Assembly: GCA_052387695.1 (NCBI GenBank)
Contig: JBQTIX010000024.1
Span: 62,001-126,000 of the forward strand
DNA: 64,000 bases
Origin: Panacagrimonas sp052387695
Lineage (GTDB): Bacteria; Pseudomonadota; Gammaproteobacteria; Nevskiales; Nevskiaceae
Direction: 5' to 3'
The notes under the pieces were generated by a model, which saw nothing but the letters and a program-made list of their open reading frames with translations, had not been told where the DNA came from and did not search any database. Below are positions 33,316-42,679 of the stretch, piece after piece. The position numbers and the translations under genes are program-made. The stretch's first letter is position 1, and each line of letters opens with the position of its first letter.

Positions 33316-33589
33316 GCCCCACCCCGTTGAGTGCCGGAGACCTCTGATTCCGGGCTCCGGCGAGAGTCATCGCCGGCTTGTGCGGAGCTATTGAGCGCGC
33401 TCGGACAAGACGGATGTCTCGCGTGTGGCACCAACGGCCTGAACCAGCGGTCGCAACGACGCACGGTGCTGCGAACGCGGATGAGTGGAACGGGGTGGAC
33501 GCGGCCGGTGATGGCGAGCCCGCGCCCGAGCGGCTAATGTCGCGCCGCGGCCGGCATGCTGCGGCCTCAATCCTGTCAGGAGAACTTCG

Positions 33590-33946
33590 ATGCGGATGGT
33601 TCCGGTAGTAGTGCAATCCCTGCGGCTGACGGGTCTGGGTATGGCGGGCGTGCCGGTGGCCGCCTGCGGCAGTTCCGGCAGCGGCGGTTCGTCCGGTCCG
33701 GGAACGAATTCGCTCCGCGTCGCGGCTCTGCCCTTCACGCCCGCGGGCATCGCGGTCCCGGTGGGCAATACCGCTCTCATCGATGGCGGCGCCCCTGCGC
33801 CCGGTCGGGGTCGGTTTTTCTGCGGTGCAGGATCCATCAGCGAGGCAGCGGCGACCTCGACCTCTGGCGGCGGCTTGCGAACGGTCACATTCACGGCGGA
33901 CCCGTGTTTCCCGGGCGACGCCGATTCGGTGCAGGACGGCCTGTAG
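33590..33946 (+). CDS. Putative small lipoprotein, unknown function
   Basis: The 118-residue product has AGGAGA 8 bases before the ATG. It has a short signal sequence with possible lipobox VAAC (Cys at about 26) followed by a Gly/Ser linker SSGSGGSSGPGTNS. The remaining domain has two Cys (FFCGAG, ADPCFPG) that could pair. I recognise no family. It ends 16 bp before the DAHP synthase gene and could be part of that operon. Confidence 0.5.
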   Translation: MRMVPVVVQSLRLTGLGMAGVPVAACGSSGSGGSSGPGTNSLRVAALPFTPAGIAVPVGNTALIDGGAPAPGRGRFFCGAGSISEAAATSTSGGGLRTVTFTADPCFPGDADSVQDGL

Positions 33947-33962
33947 GGAATCGCGCGATCAC

Positions 33963-35321
33963 ATGGAACCGCTTTCCACACCGGATGGCGCCTGGGCGCC
34001 GGACTCCTGGCAACGCCGCCCGGCGGTCCAACAGCCAACCTACCCCGACCCTGCCGAGCTGATGACGGCCCTGGAAGACCTGAGCCGCCTGCCGCCACTG
34101 GTCACGTCCTGGGAAGTCGAGGCCCTGCGCCGGCAGTTCGCCCAGGCGGAGGACGGCACGCGCTTCGTGCTCCAGGGCGGCGATTGCGCCGAATCTTTCG
34201 CCGACTGCCGGCCGGAGATCATCACCAACCGTTTGAAAGTGTTGCTACAGATGTCGCTGGTGCTGGTGCACGGCATGAAGCTGGCCGTCACCCGCGTGGG
34301 GCGCTTCGCCGGGCAGTACGCCAAGCCGCGATCGGCCGACACGGAGACCCGGAACGGCCTGACCCTGCCGGCTTATCGCGGCGATCTGGTCAACGCGCCG
34401 GCCTTCACCTTCGAGGCGCGCACGCCCGATCCGCGGCGGCTGGTCGAGGGACACATGCGCTCGGCCATGACCAACAACTTCGTGCGGGGTCTGATCGACG
34501 GCGGCTTCGCCGATCTGCATCACCCGGAGTACTGGGACCTGGACTGGGTGCAGCACTCGCCGCTGGCGGCCGAGTACCAGGCGCGGGTGGATGCGATCGG
34601 CGACTCGCTGCGCTTCATGGAGCGCCTCGCCGGCACCGAGCTGCACGAGTTCAACCAGATCGATTTCTTCACCAGCCACGAGGCCTTGCTGCTGTGGGCG
34701 GAGCAGGCGCAGACACGCAAGGTTCCGCGCAAGACCGGCTGGTACAACCTGTCCACGCATTTCCCCTGGATCGGCATGCGCACCGCCGACCTCGCTGGCG
34801 CGCACGTCGAGTATTGCCGCGGCATCCGCAACCCGGTCGGCGTCAAGATCGGTGCGGCGATGGATGCGGCCTGGCTGCGCGGCCTCTGTGAGGTGCTCAA
34901 TCCGGACAACGCGGCGGGCCGGCTGGTGCTGATCCACCGGCTCGGCGCACCGAAGGTCGGCGAGCATCTGCCGCGCCTGATCGAGGCGGTCCGGGCCGGC
35001 GGCCATCGTGTGCTGTGGATGTGCGATCCCATGCACGGCAACACCCAGACCACACCCAGCGGCATCAAGACCCGGGCGTTCGATGACATCCGCTCCGAGA
35101 TCGAGCAGTCCTTCGCCATCCACGCCGCCTGCGGCTCGCGTCTTGGAGGCGTGCATCTGGAGCTGACCGGCGAAGACGTGACCGAATGCCTGGGTGGTGC
35201 GCGCGACCTGACCGAGAAAGACCTTGAACGCGCGTACCGCTCGCAGGTCGATCCGCGACTCAACTATGAGCAGGCACTGGAGTTGTCGCTGAAGATCGCG
35301 TCGTTCCGGACACAGGGCTGA
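33963..35321 (+). CDS. aroH: Class II 3-deoxy-7-phosphoheptulonate (DAHP) synthase
   Basis: The 452-residue enzyme condenses phosphoenolpyruvate and erythrose-4-phosphate at the entry to the shikimate pathway. The class II (plant-type) signatures are FVLQGGDCAESF, RVGRFAGQYAKPRS, NPVGVKIGAAMD, LWMCDPMHGNT and GGVHLELTGEDVTECLGGA. The metal-binding Cys, His, Glu and Asp are in place. The ATG at 33963 begins MEPLSTPDGAWAPDSW, a normal N-terminus for the class. The symbol is by analogy only. The next gene starts on the base after the stop codon. Confidence 0.94.
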   Translation: MEPLSTPDGAWAPDSWQRRPAVQQPTYPDPAELMTALEDLSRLPPLVTSWEVEALRRQFAQAEDGTRFVLQGGDCAESFADCRPEIITNRLKVLLQMSLVLVHGMKLAVTRVGRFAGQYAKPRSADTETRNGLTLPAYRGDLVNAPAFTFEARTPDPRRLVEGHMRSAMTNNFVRGLIDGGFADLHHPEYWDLDWVQHSPLAAEYQARVDAIGDSLRFMERLAGTELHEFNQIDFFTSHEALLLWAEQAQTRKVPRKTGWYNLSTHFPWIGMRTADLAGAHVEYCRGIRNPVGVKIGAAMDAAWLRGLCEVLNPDNAAGRLVLIHRLGAPKVGEHLPRLIEAVRAGGHRVLWMCDPMHGNTQTTPSGIKTRAFDDIRSEIEQSFAIHAACGSRLGGVHLELTGEDVTECLGGARDLTEKDLERAYRSQVDPRLNYEQALELSLKIASFRTQG

Positions 35322-37229
35322 ATGAGTCGCCCGGCGGTCCGCGTGTTGTCGGTGATTCCGCCGATGACGCAGCTCAACACCCCGTATCCCTCGACCGCAT
35401 ACCTCACCGGGTTTCTGCGCTCACGCGGGGTGCAGGCGGTGCAGGAAGACCTGGCGCTGGCCCTGGTGCTCCGATTGTTCAGCGCCGACGGCCTGCGCGC
35501 CATCCGCGTGTGTATCGAGCGTTTGGCGCAAGCGCGGCGCTCGCGCAGCGTGCAGGCATTCGACGAACGCTTCGAGCGCTATCTCTCCACCATCGCGCCG
35601 ACCATCGCTTTCCTGCAGGGACGCGACTCCACACTCGCCCACCGCATTTGCAGCCGCGCCTTTCTACCGGAAGGGCAACGCTTCCAGTCGCTAGAGGTTT
35701 ATACCGATGAGGACGGCGGCGATCCGCTGGCCTGGGCCTTCGGCATGCTGGGCGCACAGGATCGTGCGCGGCATCTGGCGACGCTGTATTTGAACGACCT
35801 CGCCGACGTGCTGCGCGACGCGGTCGATCCGCGCTTCGAGTTCGTGCGCTACGCCGAATCGCTCGCGCAAAGTCAGCCGACGTTCGATCCGCTGGCTGCA
35901 GCGCTGGCTGCCCCGCTCAATCTCGTCGACGAAACCCTGCGCGACCTGACGCTTGTGGCGAGCGCGAAGCACGCACCCCATCTGGTGCTCGTGTCGGTGC
36001 CGTTTCCCGGAGCCGTGTACGCCGCGTTCCGCATCGCCCAGACCCTCAAGGCGCAGGATGCCTCCGTCGTGACCGTGCTCGGCGGCGGCTACGTCAACAC
36101 CGAGCTGCGCGAACTGGCCGAGCCGCGGGTGTTCGACTACTTCGACTACGTCTGCCTCGACGCTGGCGAGCGGCCCATCCTGTCGCTGATCGAGCACCTG
36201 CGTGGCGAACGGCCCGAGTCTGGCCTCGTGCGCACGTTCGTTCGCGATGCCGATCACAAGCTGCGCTACGTGGAAGGCTGCGAGGCCGACATCCCCTTCG
36301 CCGAAGTCGGCACGCCGACCTGGGACGGTCTGCCGCTCGACCGGTACCTGTCCGTGCTCGACATGCTCAACCCGATGCACCGCCTGTGGTCGGATGGCCG
36401 CTGGAACAAGCTCACCGTTGCGCACGGCTGCTACTGGAAAAAATGCAGCTTCTGCGACGTGAGTCTCGACTACATCTCGCGCTACGACACCGTCACGGCG
36501 GAAATGCTGGTCGATCGTATCCAGACCGTGGTGGCGCAGACCGGACAGACCGGTTTCCATTTCGTCGACGAAGCGGCACCGCCCAAGGCACTCAAGACGC
36601 TCGCGGCCGAGTTACAAAAGCGACAGCTCTCGATCTCCTGGTGGGGCAACATCCGCTTCGAGAAATCCTTCACGCCGACGCTGTGCAGGCAACTCGCCGA
36701 CAGCGGCTGCATCGCCATTTCCGGCGGTCTCGAAGTCGCCTCCGACCGACTGCTCAAGCTGATGAAGAAGGGTGTCTCGGTGGAGCAGGTCGCGCGAGTC
36801 ACCCGCGCCTTCAGCGACGCCGGCATCCTGGTTCACGCCTACCTGATGTACGGTTTTCCGACGCAGACCGTGCAGGACACGGTCGATGCGCTGGAGTACG
36901 TTCGCCAGTTGTTCGAGGCCGGCTGCGTCCAGTCCGGTTACTTCCATCGTTTTGCCTGCACCGTGCATTCGCCGGTCGGCAGGAATCCCGAGGAATATGG
37001 CGTGAAGCTCGCGCCGCTACCTCCGACGACGTTCGCCAAAAACGACATCGGTTTCATCGATCCGACGGGAGTCGATCACGACGCGCTCGGGTTTGCGCTC
37101 AACAAGGCTTTGTACAACTACATGCACGGCATCGGCGTGGAACAGGACGTGCGCGGCTGGTTCGAGCAAAAGGTCCCACGTCCAAAGGTGTCGCGGCACT
37201 TCATTGCCGGCGCGCTCGCAGCGACTTGA
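35322..37229 (+). CDS. Cobalamin-binding-domain radical SAM protein with CX4CX2C cluster motif
   Basis: The 635-residue protein has an N-terminal region to about residue 300 resembling a B12-binding Rossmann fold (VSVPFPGAVYAAFRIAQTLK, VTVLGGGYVNTELREL). A radical SAM barrel follows. The cluster motif is HGCYWKKCSFCDVSL, i.e. CX4CX2C instead of the usual CX3CX2C. GLEVASDRLLKLMKKGVS and AYLMYGFPTQT are barrel motifs of the B12-rSAM group. The ATG directly follows the DAHP synthase TGA, so co-translation is expected. The substrate is unknown. A methylation or rearrangement on a shikimate-derived compound is only a contextual guess. Confidence 0.85.
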   Translation: MSRPAVRVLSVIPPMTQLNTPYPSTAYLTGFLRSRGVQAVQEDLALALVLRLFSADGLRAIRVCIERLAQARRSRSVQAFDERFERYLSTIAPTIAFLQGRDSTLAHRICSRAFLPEGQRFQSLEVYTDEDGGDPLAWAFGMLGAQDRARHLATLYLNDLADVLRDAVDPRFEFVRYAESLAQSQPTFDPLAAALAAPLNLVDETLRDLTLVASAKHAPHLVLVSVPFPGAVYAAFRIAQTLKAQDASVVTVLGGGYVNTELRELAEPRVFDYFDYVCLDAGERPILSLIEHLRGERPESGLVRTFVRDADHKLRYVEGCEADIPFAEVGTPTWDGLPLDRYLSVLDMLNPMHRLWSDGRWNKLTVAHGCYWKKCSFCDVSLDYISRYDTVTAEMLVDRIQTVVAQTGQTGFHFVDEAAPPKALKTLAAELQKRQLSISWWGNIRFEKSFTPTLCRQLADSGCIAISGGLEVASDRLLKLMKKGVSVEQVARVTRAFSDAGILVHAYLMYGFPTQTVQDTVDALEYVRQLFEAGCVQSGYFHRFACTVHSPVGRNPEEYGVKLAPLPPTTFAKNDIGFIDPTGVDHDALGFALNKALYNYMHGIGVEQDVRGWFEQKVPRPKVSRHFIAGALAAT

Positions 37230-37277
37230 CGGTCGGGTACCCGCACGTAGCGTTCGGTGGCAACTCTGGCCGCCGCC

Positions 37278-39533
37278 TCAGTACGGCCCGTTGCCGCTGC
37301 TTTCCTCGCTCGGCAGGAGATCCTGCTGCCCGCCGCCGATGCGCGCCAGGCCCTTGAGTTCCAGCTGCACGTAGACGCCGTTGTCGAAATTGCCCTCGCT
37401 GTCGGAGATGAAGCGCCGGTACGAGGTGCGTAGGGCCCAGCAGCAGGTGCCGTACTCGATCCCCACATAGTTCTCGCGGCTGTGGCTGTCGGCCAGCGAG
37501 AAACGGGTGCGGCCGGCGAGCTTGAAGGGTCCGTACACCGGAGACAGAAAACTGAAATCGGCCTGCTCCAGCAGATCGCGCCGATAACGATAAGCCAGGG
37601 TCATCTGGCGCTCGCCCTCGGGCTGCCGGTAGCGCAGGCCGAACTGGGTGCGTTCGAACTGAGCGTCCTTGGGCGACCATTGCGCCGCGGTCACCGTGCT
37701 CCAGCTACGGGTCAGCCACCAGTCGAACTGGGCGATGAACTCGGTCGCGCCACGATCCGGGGCCGGAAAAAGGCATCTGCCATCCGGTGATCCCCCGGAT
37801 GTACCCGGATCCCGGCCCAGAAATTCGCAGAGATCGACCCGCGGTGCCTTGAATCGGAACAACTGGCCGACCGACCCGGTCCAGCGCGGGTTGCCGGTGT
37901 TGGGATCGATCTCGCGCAGGGTGGCGGCGCCGGCGATGTGCTGCGCATCGGACAGCCGGTCCTCGCCCGAGAAGCGGTTGCGCGCAAATACCTGTACGAA
38001 GTCGAAGTCCGGCTCGCCGGTATCGAACAGCGGAAGATCGTCCTGGTCCCGATACGGAACATACAGCGCGAACGCGCGGGGTTGCAGCAGCTGCAAGGTG
38101 CCGCGCGAGGTCAGGCGCTCGAAATTGAGGCCGGCTTCGGCGCTGAAAACCGGCGCGGTGCGTCCCGGCTGGCTGTCCGTGTCCGCGCCGATTCCCGAAA
38201 GTTCGTAGGTGGTGTGGTGCAGGTCGGCCTGGCTGGTGACGTACCAGGCGGCGCTCTCGCGCTCGAAGCGCAGGTAGGGCGTGAGGTTCAGGCGTGCTCC
38301 CTCGATGGAATCTTCGCGCGCGAAGTTGACGAATTCCGCATCGATGCCGGCCCGCGTGTCCAGCATCGAGTCGTGCGTCAGCGCGTCGAAGCGGATTTGC
38401 GGCAGGCGTTTATAGGGATCGTCGACCGCGACGAGGTTGGTCGCGATAGGCTGGAAGTTCTGCACCAGCACCTGCACCGTGTACGAGGCCGGCGCCTGGT
38501 AGGTGGCGCGAGCGGTCTGTTCGAGATGGGTGATGGACGAGCTCGACAGCGTGCCGCCCAGGTCCTCGAAATAGGTGCGGTCGCTCGACTCGGCATACGT
38601 CGCCTCGATGCCCAGGCGATCGTTGACCAGGCCCAGGTGATCGAAGCGCAGGAGGCTGCGGCGGTCGTTGAATTTCTCGTCGTCGAGATACTCGTAGCGC
38701 GCGCTGCCGCTGCTGCGGTCGAACAGATAGCGGAAATCCAGCCCGGACTGAAAGCCGCGGTTGCTCAGGTAACGGGGATTGAAGGTGGCGTCGTAATTCG
38801 GTGCCAGGTTCAGGTACACCGGCCAGCGCAGGTCCAGGCCATTGCCGCTGGCCTGGCCGATGGTGGGATAGAGCAGGCCGCTGCGACGCCGGTCGTCGAT
38901 GGGGAATTGCAGATAGGGGGTGTAGAGGATCGGCACGCCCAGAAAGCGCAGGCGTGCATTGCGTGCCGAACCCAGCCCCTTGTCGTGATCGAGCTTGATC
39001 TCGCTGGCCTCGAGATACCAGGCGTCGGACGAGGCGGCGCAGGTGGTGTAGGCGGCGGATTGCAGGTAGGCGCGGCCGTCGGTCCGCAGTTCCACCCGGT
39101 CGGCGCGGCCGCGCGCGGAACGTCCGGGCAGGCTGAACTCGGTGTTCAGAAAGGCGCCCGACTCGGCGTTCAGATCGAAACGCGCCTCGGAACTCTTGAT
39201 CGTCAGATCGGTGTTGCGGAACAGCGACTCACTCTTCACGGTGACGATGCGCGTGACGTCGTCGAAGTTCAGCGCGTCGGCCGAGAACGCCTTGTCGCCC
39301 TGGCTCAAGGTCACCATGCCGGCCAGGGTGGAGAGTCCGTCCTGTTCCAGCAGCACCTTGTCGGCGTTGAGAATCAGGCGGTCGTCGAACTTGATTTCCG
39401 GCGCATCCTGGGTGAGTTGCAACTGCGAGCAGCCGGCCGCTTCGACGACTTCGGGGGGTGTTTCCGCGACGGCCGGCATGCCGCAAAGGGCGAGCAGGAC
39501 CAGGGTCGGCAGCCGCAGACGGGACCGGCGCAT
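37278..39533 (-). CDS. lptD: LPS-assembly outer-membrane protein LptD
   Basis: The 751-residue protein has a signal peptide (MRRSRLRLPTLVLLALCGMP, cleavage near AVAE). An N-terminal jellyroll of the OstA type (about 50-170: FDDRLILNADKVLLEQDGL) and a 26-strand barrel follow. Conserved cysteines include C35 and the adjacent pair in GTCCWALRTSYRRF, the disulfide residues that gate LptDE assembly. The frame stays open far upstream to 41864, but the ATG at 39533 starts the signal. The usual downstream surA-pdxA partners are absent. Confidence 0.95.
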   Translation of the reverse strand: MRRSRLRLPTLVLLALCGMPAVAETPPEVVEAAGCSQLQLTQDAPEIKFDDRLILNADKVLLEQDGLSTLAGMVTLSQGDKAFSADALNFDDVTRIVTVKSESLFRNTDLTIKSSEARFDLNAESGAFLNTEFSLPGRSARGRADRVELRTDGRAYLQSAAYTTCAASSDAWYLEASEIKLDHDKGLGSARNARLRFLGVPILYTPYLQFPIDDRRRSGLLYPTIGQASGNGLDLRWPVYLNLAPNYDATFNPRYLSNRGFQSGLDFRYLFDRSSGSARYEYLDDEKFNDRRSLLRFDHLGLVNDRLGIEATYAESSDRTYFEDLGGTLSSSSITHLEQTARATYQAPASYTVQVLVQNFQPIATNLVAVDDPYKRLPQIRFDALTHDSMLDTRAGIDAEFVNFAREDSIEGARLNLTPYLRFERESAAWYVTSQADLHHTTYELSGIGADTDSQPGRTAPVFSAEAGLNFERLTSRGTLQLLQPRAFALYVPYRDQDDLPLFDTGEPDFDFVQVFARNRFSGEDRLSDAQHIAGAATLREIDPNTGNPRWTGSVGQLFRFKAPRVDLCEFLGRDPGTSGGSPDGRCLFPAPDRGATEFIAQFDWWLTRSWSTVTAAQWSPKDAQFERTQFGLRYRQPEGERQMTLAYRYRRDLLEQADFSFLSPVYGPFKLAGRTRFSLADSHSRENYVGIEYGTCCWALRTSYRRFISDSEGNFDNGVYVQLELKGLARIGGGQQDLLPSEESSGNGPY

Positions 39534-39664
39534 TGCGTCGTTCGAGGCAGGCTGCAGCGGGGGAGGGCGGCGAAGTTGCAAGGGTGTCGGGAGCGATGCG
39601 CGGATCGGCTGCGAGGGTGCAGGCGCAACAGGGCGGAAGTCAAAGGTGACGGTGCTGCCAGCCG

Positions 39665-40894
39665 CTACAGCGTGCGGTCGAGTGCATCGAGCAGTCGATT
39701 CATTTCCCGGGCGTTCGTGTAATGGACGAAGGACAGGCGCACCGCGCCCGTGAGGGGATCGACACCCATCGCCTCCAGCAGACGCACCGCGTAGAAATGG
39801 CCCGCCGCGGCCATGATGCCGGCAGTTGTCAGCGAGGCGGCGACCGCGGCCGGCGAGCGTCTCAGGGGCACGAACGCGACCGTTGCGGCGCGCAGCGACG
39901 GATCGGTCGGTCCCAGGACGCGGACATCGGATCGAGCGCCCAGGTAGCCCAGCAGCAGGGTCAGCAGCGTGTGCTCCGCGGAGTGAAACAGATCGCGAAT
40001 CCGCTGCGGTCTTTGCCCGGCATCGCCGCCGCCGTGATGCGCGTCGAGCGCATCGAAATACTCGGCGACTCCCCGCGTGGCCGCGACCTGGGCGTGATCG
40101 GGGCCGGCGGGAACCAGACGCTTGCGCGCCACTCCGGCGTTGAAATAGTGGGCCTGGTTGCCAAGCCGCTCGAACGCGGCACGGCGGACCACCATCAGGC
40201 CCTGATGCGGGCCGAAGGTCTTGTAGAGCGAAAAAAGGTACACGTCCGCGCCGAGCGCCGCGACATCCGGCAAGCCATGCGGAGCGTAGGACACGCCGTC
40301 GACCAGCACCATCGCGCCGGCGGCCTTGGCCTTCGCGGCGATCGCCGCGACCGGATTGATCTGGGCGACGATGTTCGAGCAATGCGGAAGGGCGAGCAGG
40401 CGTGTGCGCTCGCCGAGCAGCGCATCGAGTCGGGCGAGGTCCAGCGCGCCGCTGTCGGGATCGACCTGCCACTCGCGCACCACCACGCCGTCCGCGGCCA
40501 GCCGGCGCCACACGCCGCTGTTCGCCTCGTGATCCTGGTTGGTGACGATGATCTCGTCGCCCGCCTTGAGCCATCCGCGGAAAGCCTGCGCCAGCACGTA
40601 GGTGTTCTGCGAAGTGGACGGACCGAAGTGCACCTCGTCCGCGCCGACGCCGAGGTACTCCGCCATCCGCGTGTGCGCCGCATCCATCCACGCGCCCGCC
40701 TCGCTCGATGCCCCGTACGGGTAGCAGGGCTGCACCTTGAGCCGGCGGTAGTACTCGCCCAGGCGGTCGATGACCTGCCGGCAGGTGTACGAGCCGCCGG
40801 CGTTCTCGAAGAACGCCTGGTCCCGCAGCGAGGGCTCGGCGAAAGCCGGGAACTGGGAGCGGACGAAGTCGGTATCGAGGGGGTGGCGCGTCAC
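39665..40894 (-). CDS. Cysteine desulfurase-like class V aminotransferase (VC1184 family)
   Basis: The 409-residue PLP enzyme is SufS-like in fold. It has ENAGGSYTCRQVIDRL, GPSTSQNTYVLAQAF, NQDHEANSGVW, LPHCSNIVAQINPV, DGVSYAPHGLPDV and the PLP Lys in LYKTFGPHQGLM. The active-site Cys loop of true desulfurases is not clearly conserved, so sulfur transfer is uncertain. It is transcribed towards lptD with a 131-bp gap and divergent from amgK. Confidence 0.85.
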   Translation of the reverse strand: MTRHPLDTDFVRSQFPAFAEPSLRDQAFFENAGGSYTCRQVIDRLGEYYRRLKVQPCYPYGASSEAGAWMDAAHTRMAEYLGVGADEVHFGPSTSQNTYVLAQAFRGWLKAGDEIIVTNQDHEANSGVWRRLAADGVVVREWQVDPDSGALDLARLDALLGERTRLLALPHCSNIVAQINPVAAIAAKAKAAGAMVLVDGVSYAPHGLPDVAALGADVYLFSLYKTFGPHQGLMVVRRAAFERLGNQAHYFNAGVARKRLVPAGPDHAQVAATRGVAEYFDALDAHHGGGDAGQRPQRIRDLFHSAEHTLLTLLLGYLGARSDVRVLGPTDPSLRAATVAFVPLRRSPAAVAASLTTAGIMAAAGHFYAVRLLEAMGVDPLTGAVRLSFVHYTNAREMNRLLDALDRTL

Positions 40895-41006
40895 GGTTCG
40901 GGTCTCGCGGCGGTCGGGGATTGCAGCGTAGCGCGAGTGCGCCGTCCTTTCGTCGCGAGTCGCGCTTGGTTACGCTGCATCCACTGTCTCGCCTTCCCAA
41001 GCACGC

Positions 41007-42002
41007 TTGAACGATTCCAATCTGACCGATCCGCGCGCCAGCGCCGCCCGCCTGTGGGCGGGCGAACGGCTCGCGCTTCCCCAATTCGACTTCGCGCCCG
41101 CCTCGGCCGACGCCAGCTTCCGCCGCTACTTCCGCGTCCGCGCCGACGACGGTCTGAGCTGGATCGTGATGGATGCGCCGCCTGAAAAGGAAAACTGCGA
41201 ACCCTTCGTGCGCATCGCCGCCCTGATGCAGGAGGCCGGCCTCAACGTGCCGCAGGTGCTGGCGCAGGATCGCGAACGCGGATACCTGCTGCTCAGCGAT
41301 CTCGGTCGCCAGACCTACCTGCACGTCATCGACGCCGACAACGCCGATGCGCTGTTCGAAGACGCGCTCGATGCGCTGGTGAAATGGCAGGGCGCGTCCA
41401 GACCCGGCGTGCTGCCGGCCTACGATCGCGCGCTGTTGGAGCGCGAGCTGGCGCTGTTCCCCGACTGGTTTGTCGACCGACACCTGGGCCGCCGCTTCAC
41501 GCCCGATCAGGCCAGCGCCTGGCGCGAGGTCTGCGATCTGCTGCTGGACTCGGCCTTGGCACAGCCACAGGTGTTCGTGCACCGCGATTTCATGCCGCGC
41601 AATCTCATGCACTCGACGCCCGATCCCGGCGTGCTGGATTTTCAGGATGCGGTCTACGGCCCGGTCACTTACGACGTCGTGTGCCTGTTCAAGGATGCCT
41701 TCCTGTCCTGGCCGGTCGAGCGCGTCCGGACATGGACCGCGCGCTATCGCGACAAGGCCGCCTTCGCCGGAATCCCGCAACCTGAAAACTTCCAGCGCGC
41801 GTTCGACTGGATGGGCGTGCAGCGGCACCTGAAAGTACTCGGCATCTTCGCCCGCATCCGGCATCGCGACGGCAAGCCGCAGTACCTGGACGACGCGCCG
41901 CGATTCGTGAACTACGTGCGTGAAGTCGCCGCGCGATGGCCCGAGCTGGCGCCATTGCTGCGTCTGTTCGACGAGCTGAATCTGCGGACGAGCGCGTCGT
42001 GA
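41007..42002 (+). CDS. amgK: Anomeric N-acetylmuramate/N-acetylglucosamine kinase
   Basis: The 331-residue aminoglycoside-phosphotransferase-fold enzyme phosphorylates C1 of MurNAc in the cell-wall recycling bypass that avoids MurA. It has SADASFRRYFRV, VFVHRDFMPRNLM (catalytic Asp) and GVLDFQDAVYGPVTYD. The only start compatible with the domain is TTG at 41007, because no ATG occurs before the conserved core. The next gene, murU, starts at a GTG overlapping its stop (GTGA). Confidence 0.93.
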   Translation: MNDSNLTDPRASAARLWAGERLALPQFDFAPASADASFRRYFRVRADDGLSWIVMDAPPEKENCEPFVRIAALMQEAGLNVPQVLAQDRERGYLLLSDLGRQTYLHVIDADNADALFEDALDALVKWQGASRPGVLPAYDRALLERELALFPDWFVDRHLGRRFTPDQASAWREVCDLLLDSALAQPQVFVHRDFMPRNLMHSTPDPGVLDFQDAVYGPVTYDVVCLFKDAFLSWPVERVRTWTARYRDKAAFAGIPQPENFQRAFDWMGVQRHLKVLGIFARIRHRDGKPQYLDDAPRFVNYVREVAARWPELAPLLRLFDELNLRTSAS

Positions 42003-42679
42003 AGGCGATGATCCTCGCCGCCGGCCGCGGCGAGCGGATGCGACCGCTCACGGACCTTCTGCCCAAGCCCCTGCTGCCGCTGGCAGGGCAGCCGCTGATC
42101 GTGCACATGATCGAACGTCTGGCGCGCGCGGGCGTGCGCGATCTCGTGATCAACCTCGGCTATCGCGGCGAGCAGATCGCCGACCACCTGGGCGACGGCG
42201 CGCGCTGGGGCGTGCGCATCGCGTATTCGGACGAGGGCGATCCGCCGCTGGAAACCGGCGGCGGCGTGTTCCGCGCGCTGGAGCTTCTTGGCGACGAGCC
42301 CATCCTGCTGGTCAACGCCGATGTCTACTCCGACTTCAATTTCACGGCGCTGGCTGCCCGGGCGCAGCGCCTGCCGGAGCGCGAACTCGCGCATCTCGTC
42401 CTGGTGCCCAACCCGGCCCATCGCCCGGATGGAGATTTCGTGCTGCGCGACGGTCGCGTGCTCAACGAGGGCGAGCCACGCCTGACTTTCAGCGGCATCT
42501 CGATCCTGCGGCCGGAACTGTTCTTCCAGTGCGAGGAGGGTCGTTTTCCGCTGGCGCCGCTGCTGCGTCGCGCCGCCGCCTGCGGGCAAATCGGCGGTGA
42601 GCGGTTCGACGGGTACTGGTCAGATGTCGGCACGCCGGAGCGTCTGGCGGAGCTGGAAGCGAGGATGGCCTCATGTTGA
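41999..42679 (+). CDS. murU: MurNAc-1-phosphate uridylyltransferase
   Basis: The 226-residue nucleotidyltransferase has KAMILAAGRGERMRPLTDLL, the LPKPLLPLAG motif, LVNADVYSDF and YWSDVGTPERL. It makes UDP-MurNAc from MurNAc-1-P, the product of AmgK. The GTG start at 41999 overlaps the amgK stop. Its own TGA overlaps the ATG of the ABC-F gene, so the three form a tightly coupled operon. An in-frame upstream ATG at 41936 lies inside amgK and is not used, in my view. Confidence 0.93.
   Translation: MKAMILAAGRGERMRPLTDLLPKPLLPLAGQPLIVHMIERLARAGVRDLVINLGYRGEQIADHLGDGARWGVRIAYSDEGDPPLETGGGVFRALELLGDEPILLVNADVYSDFNFTALAARAQRLPERELAHLVLVPNPAHRPDGDFVLRDGRVLNEGEPRLTFSGISILRPELFFQCEEGRFPLAPLLRRAAACGQIGGERFDGYWSDVGTPERLAELEARMASC

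Noticed and set aside
39534..41864. Upstream extension of the lptD frame to 1528 residues
   Set aside because: The extension overlaps the aminotransferase gene on the same strand in another frame and is antisense to amgK. The LptD signal peptide begins at the ATG at 39533.
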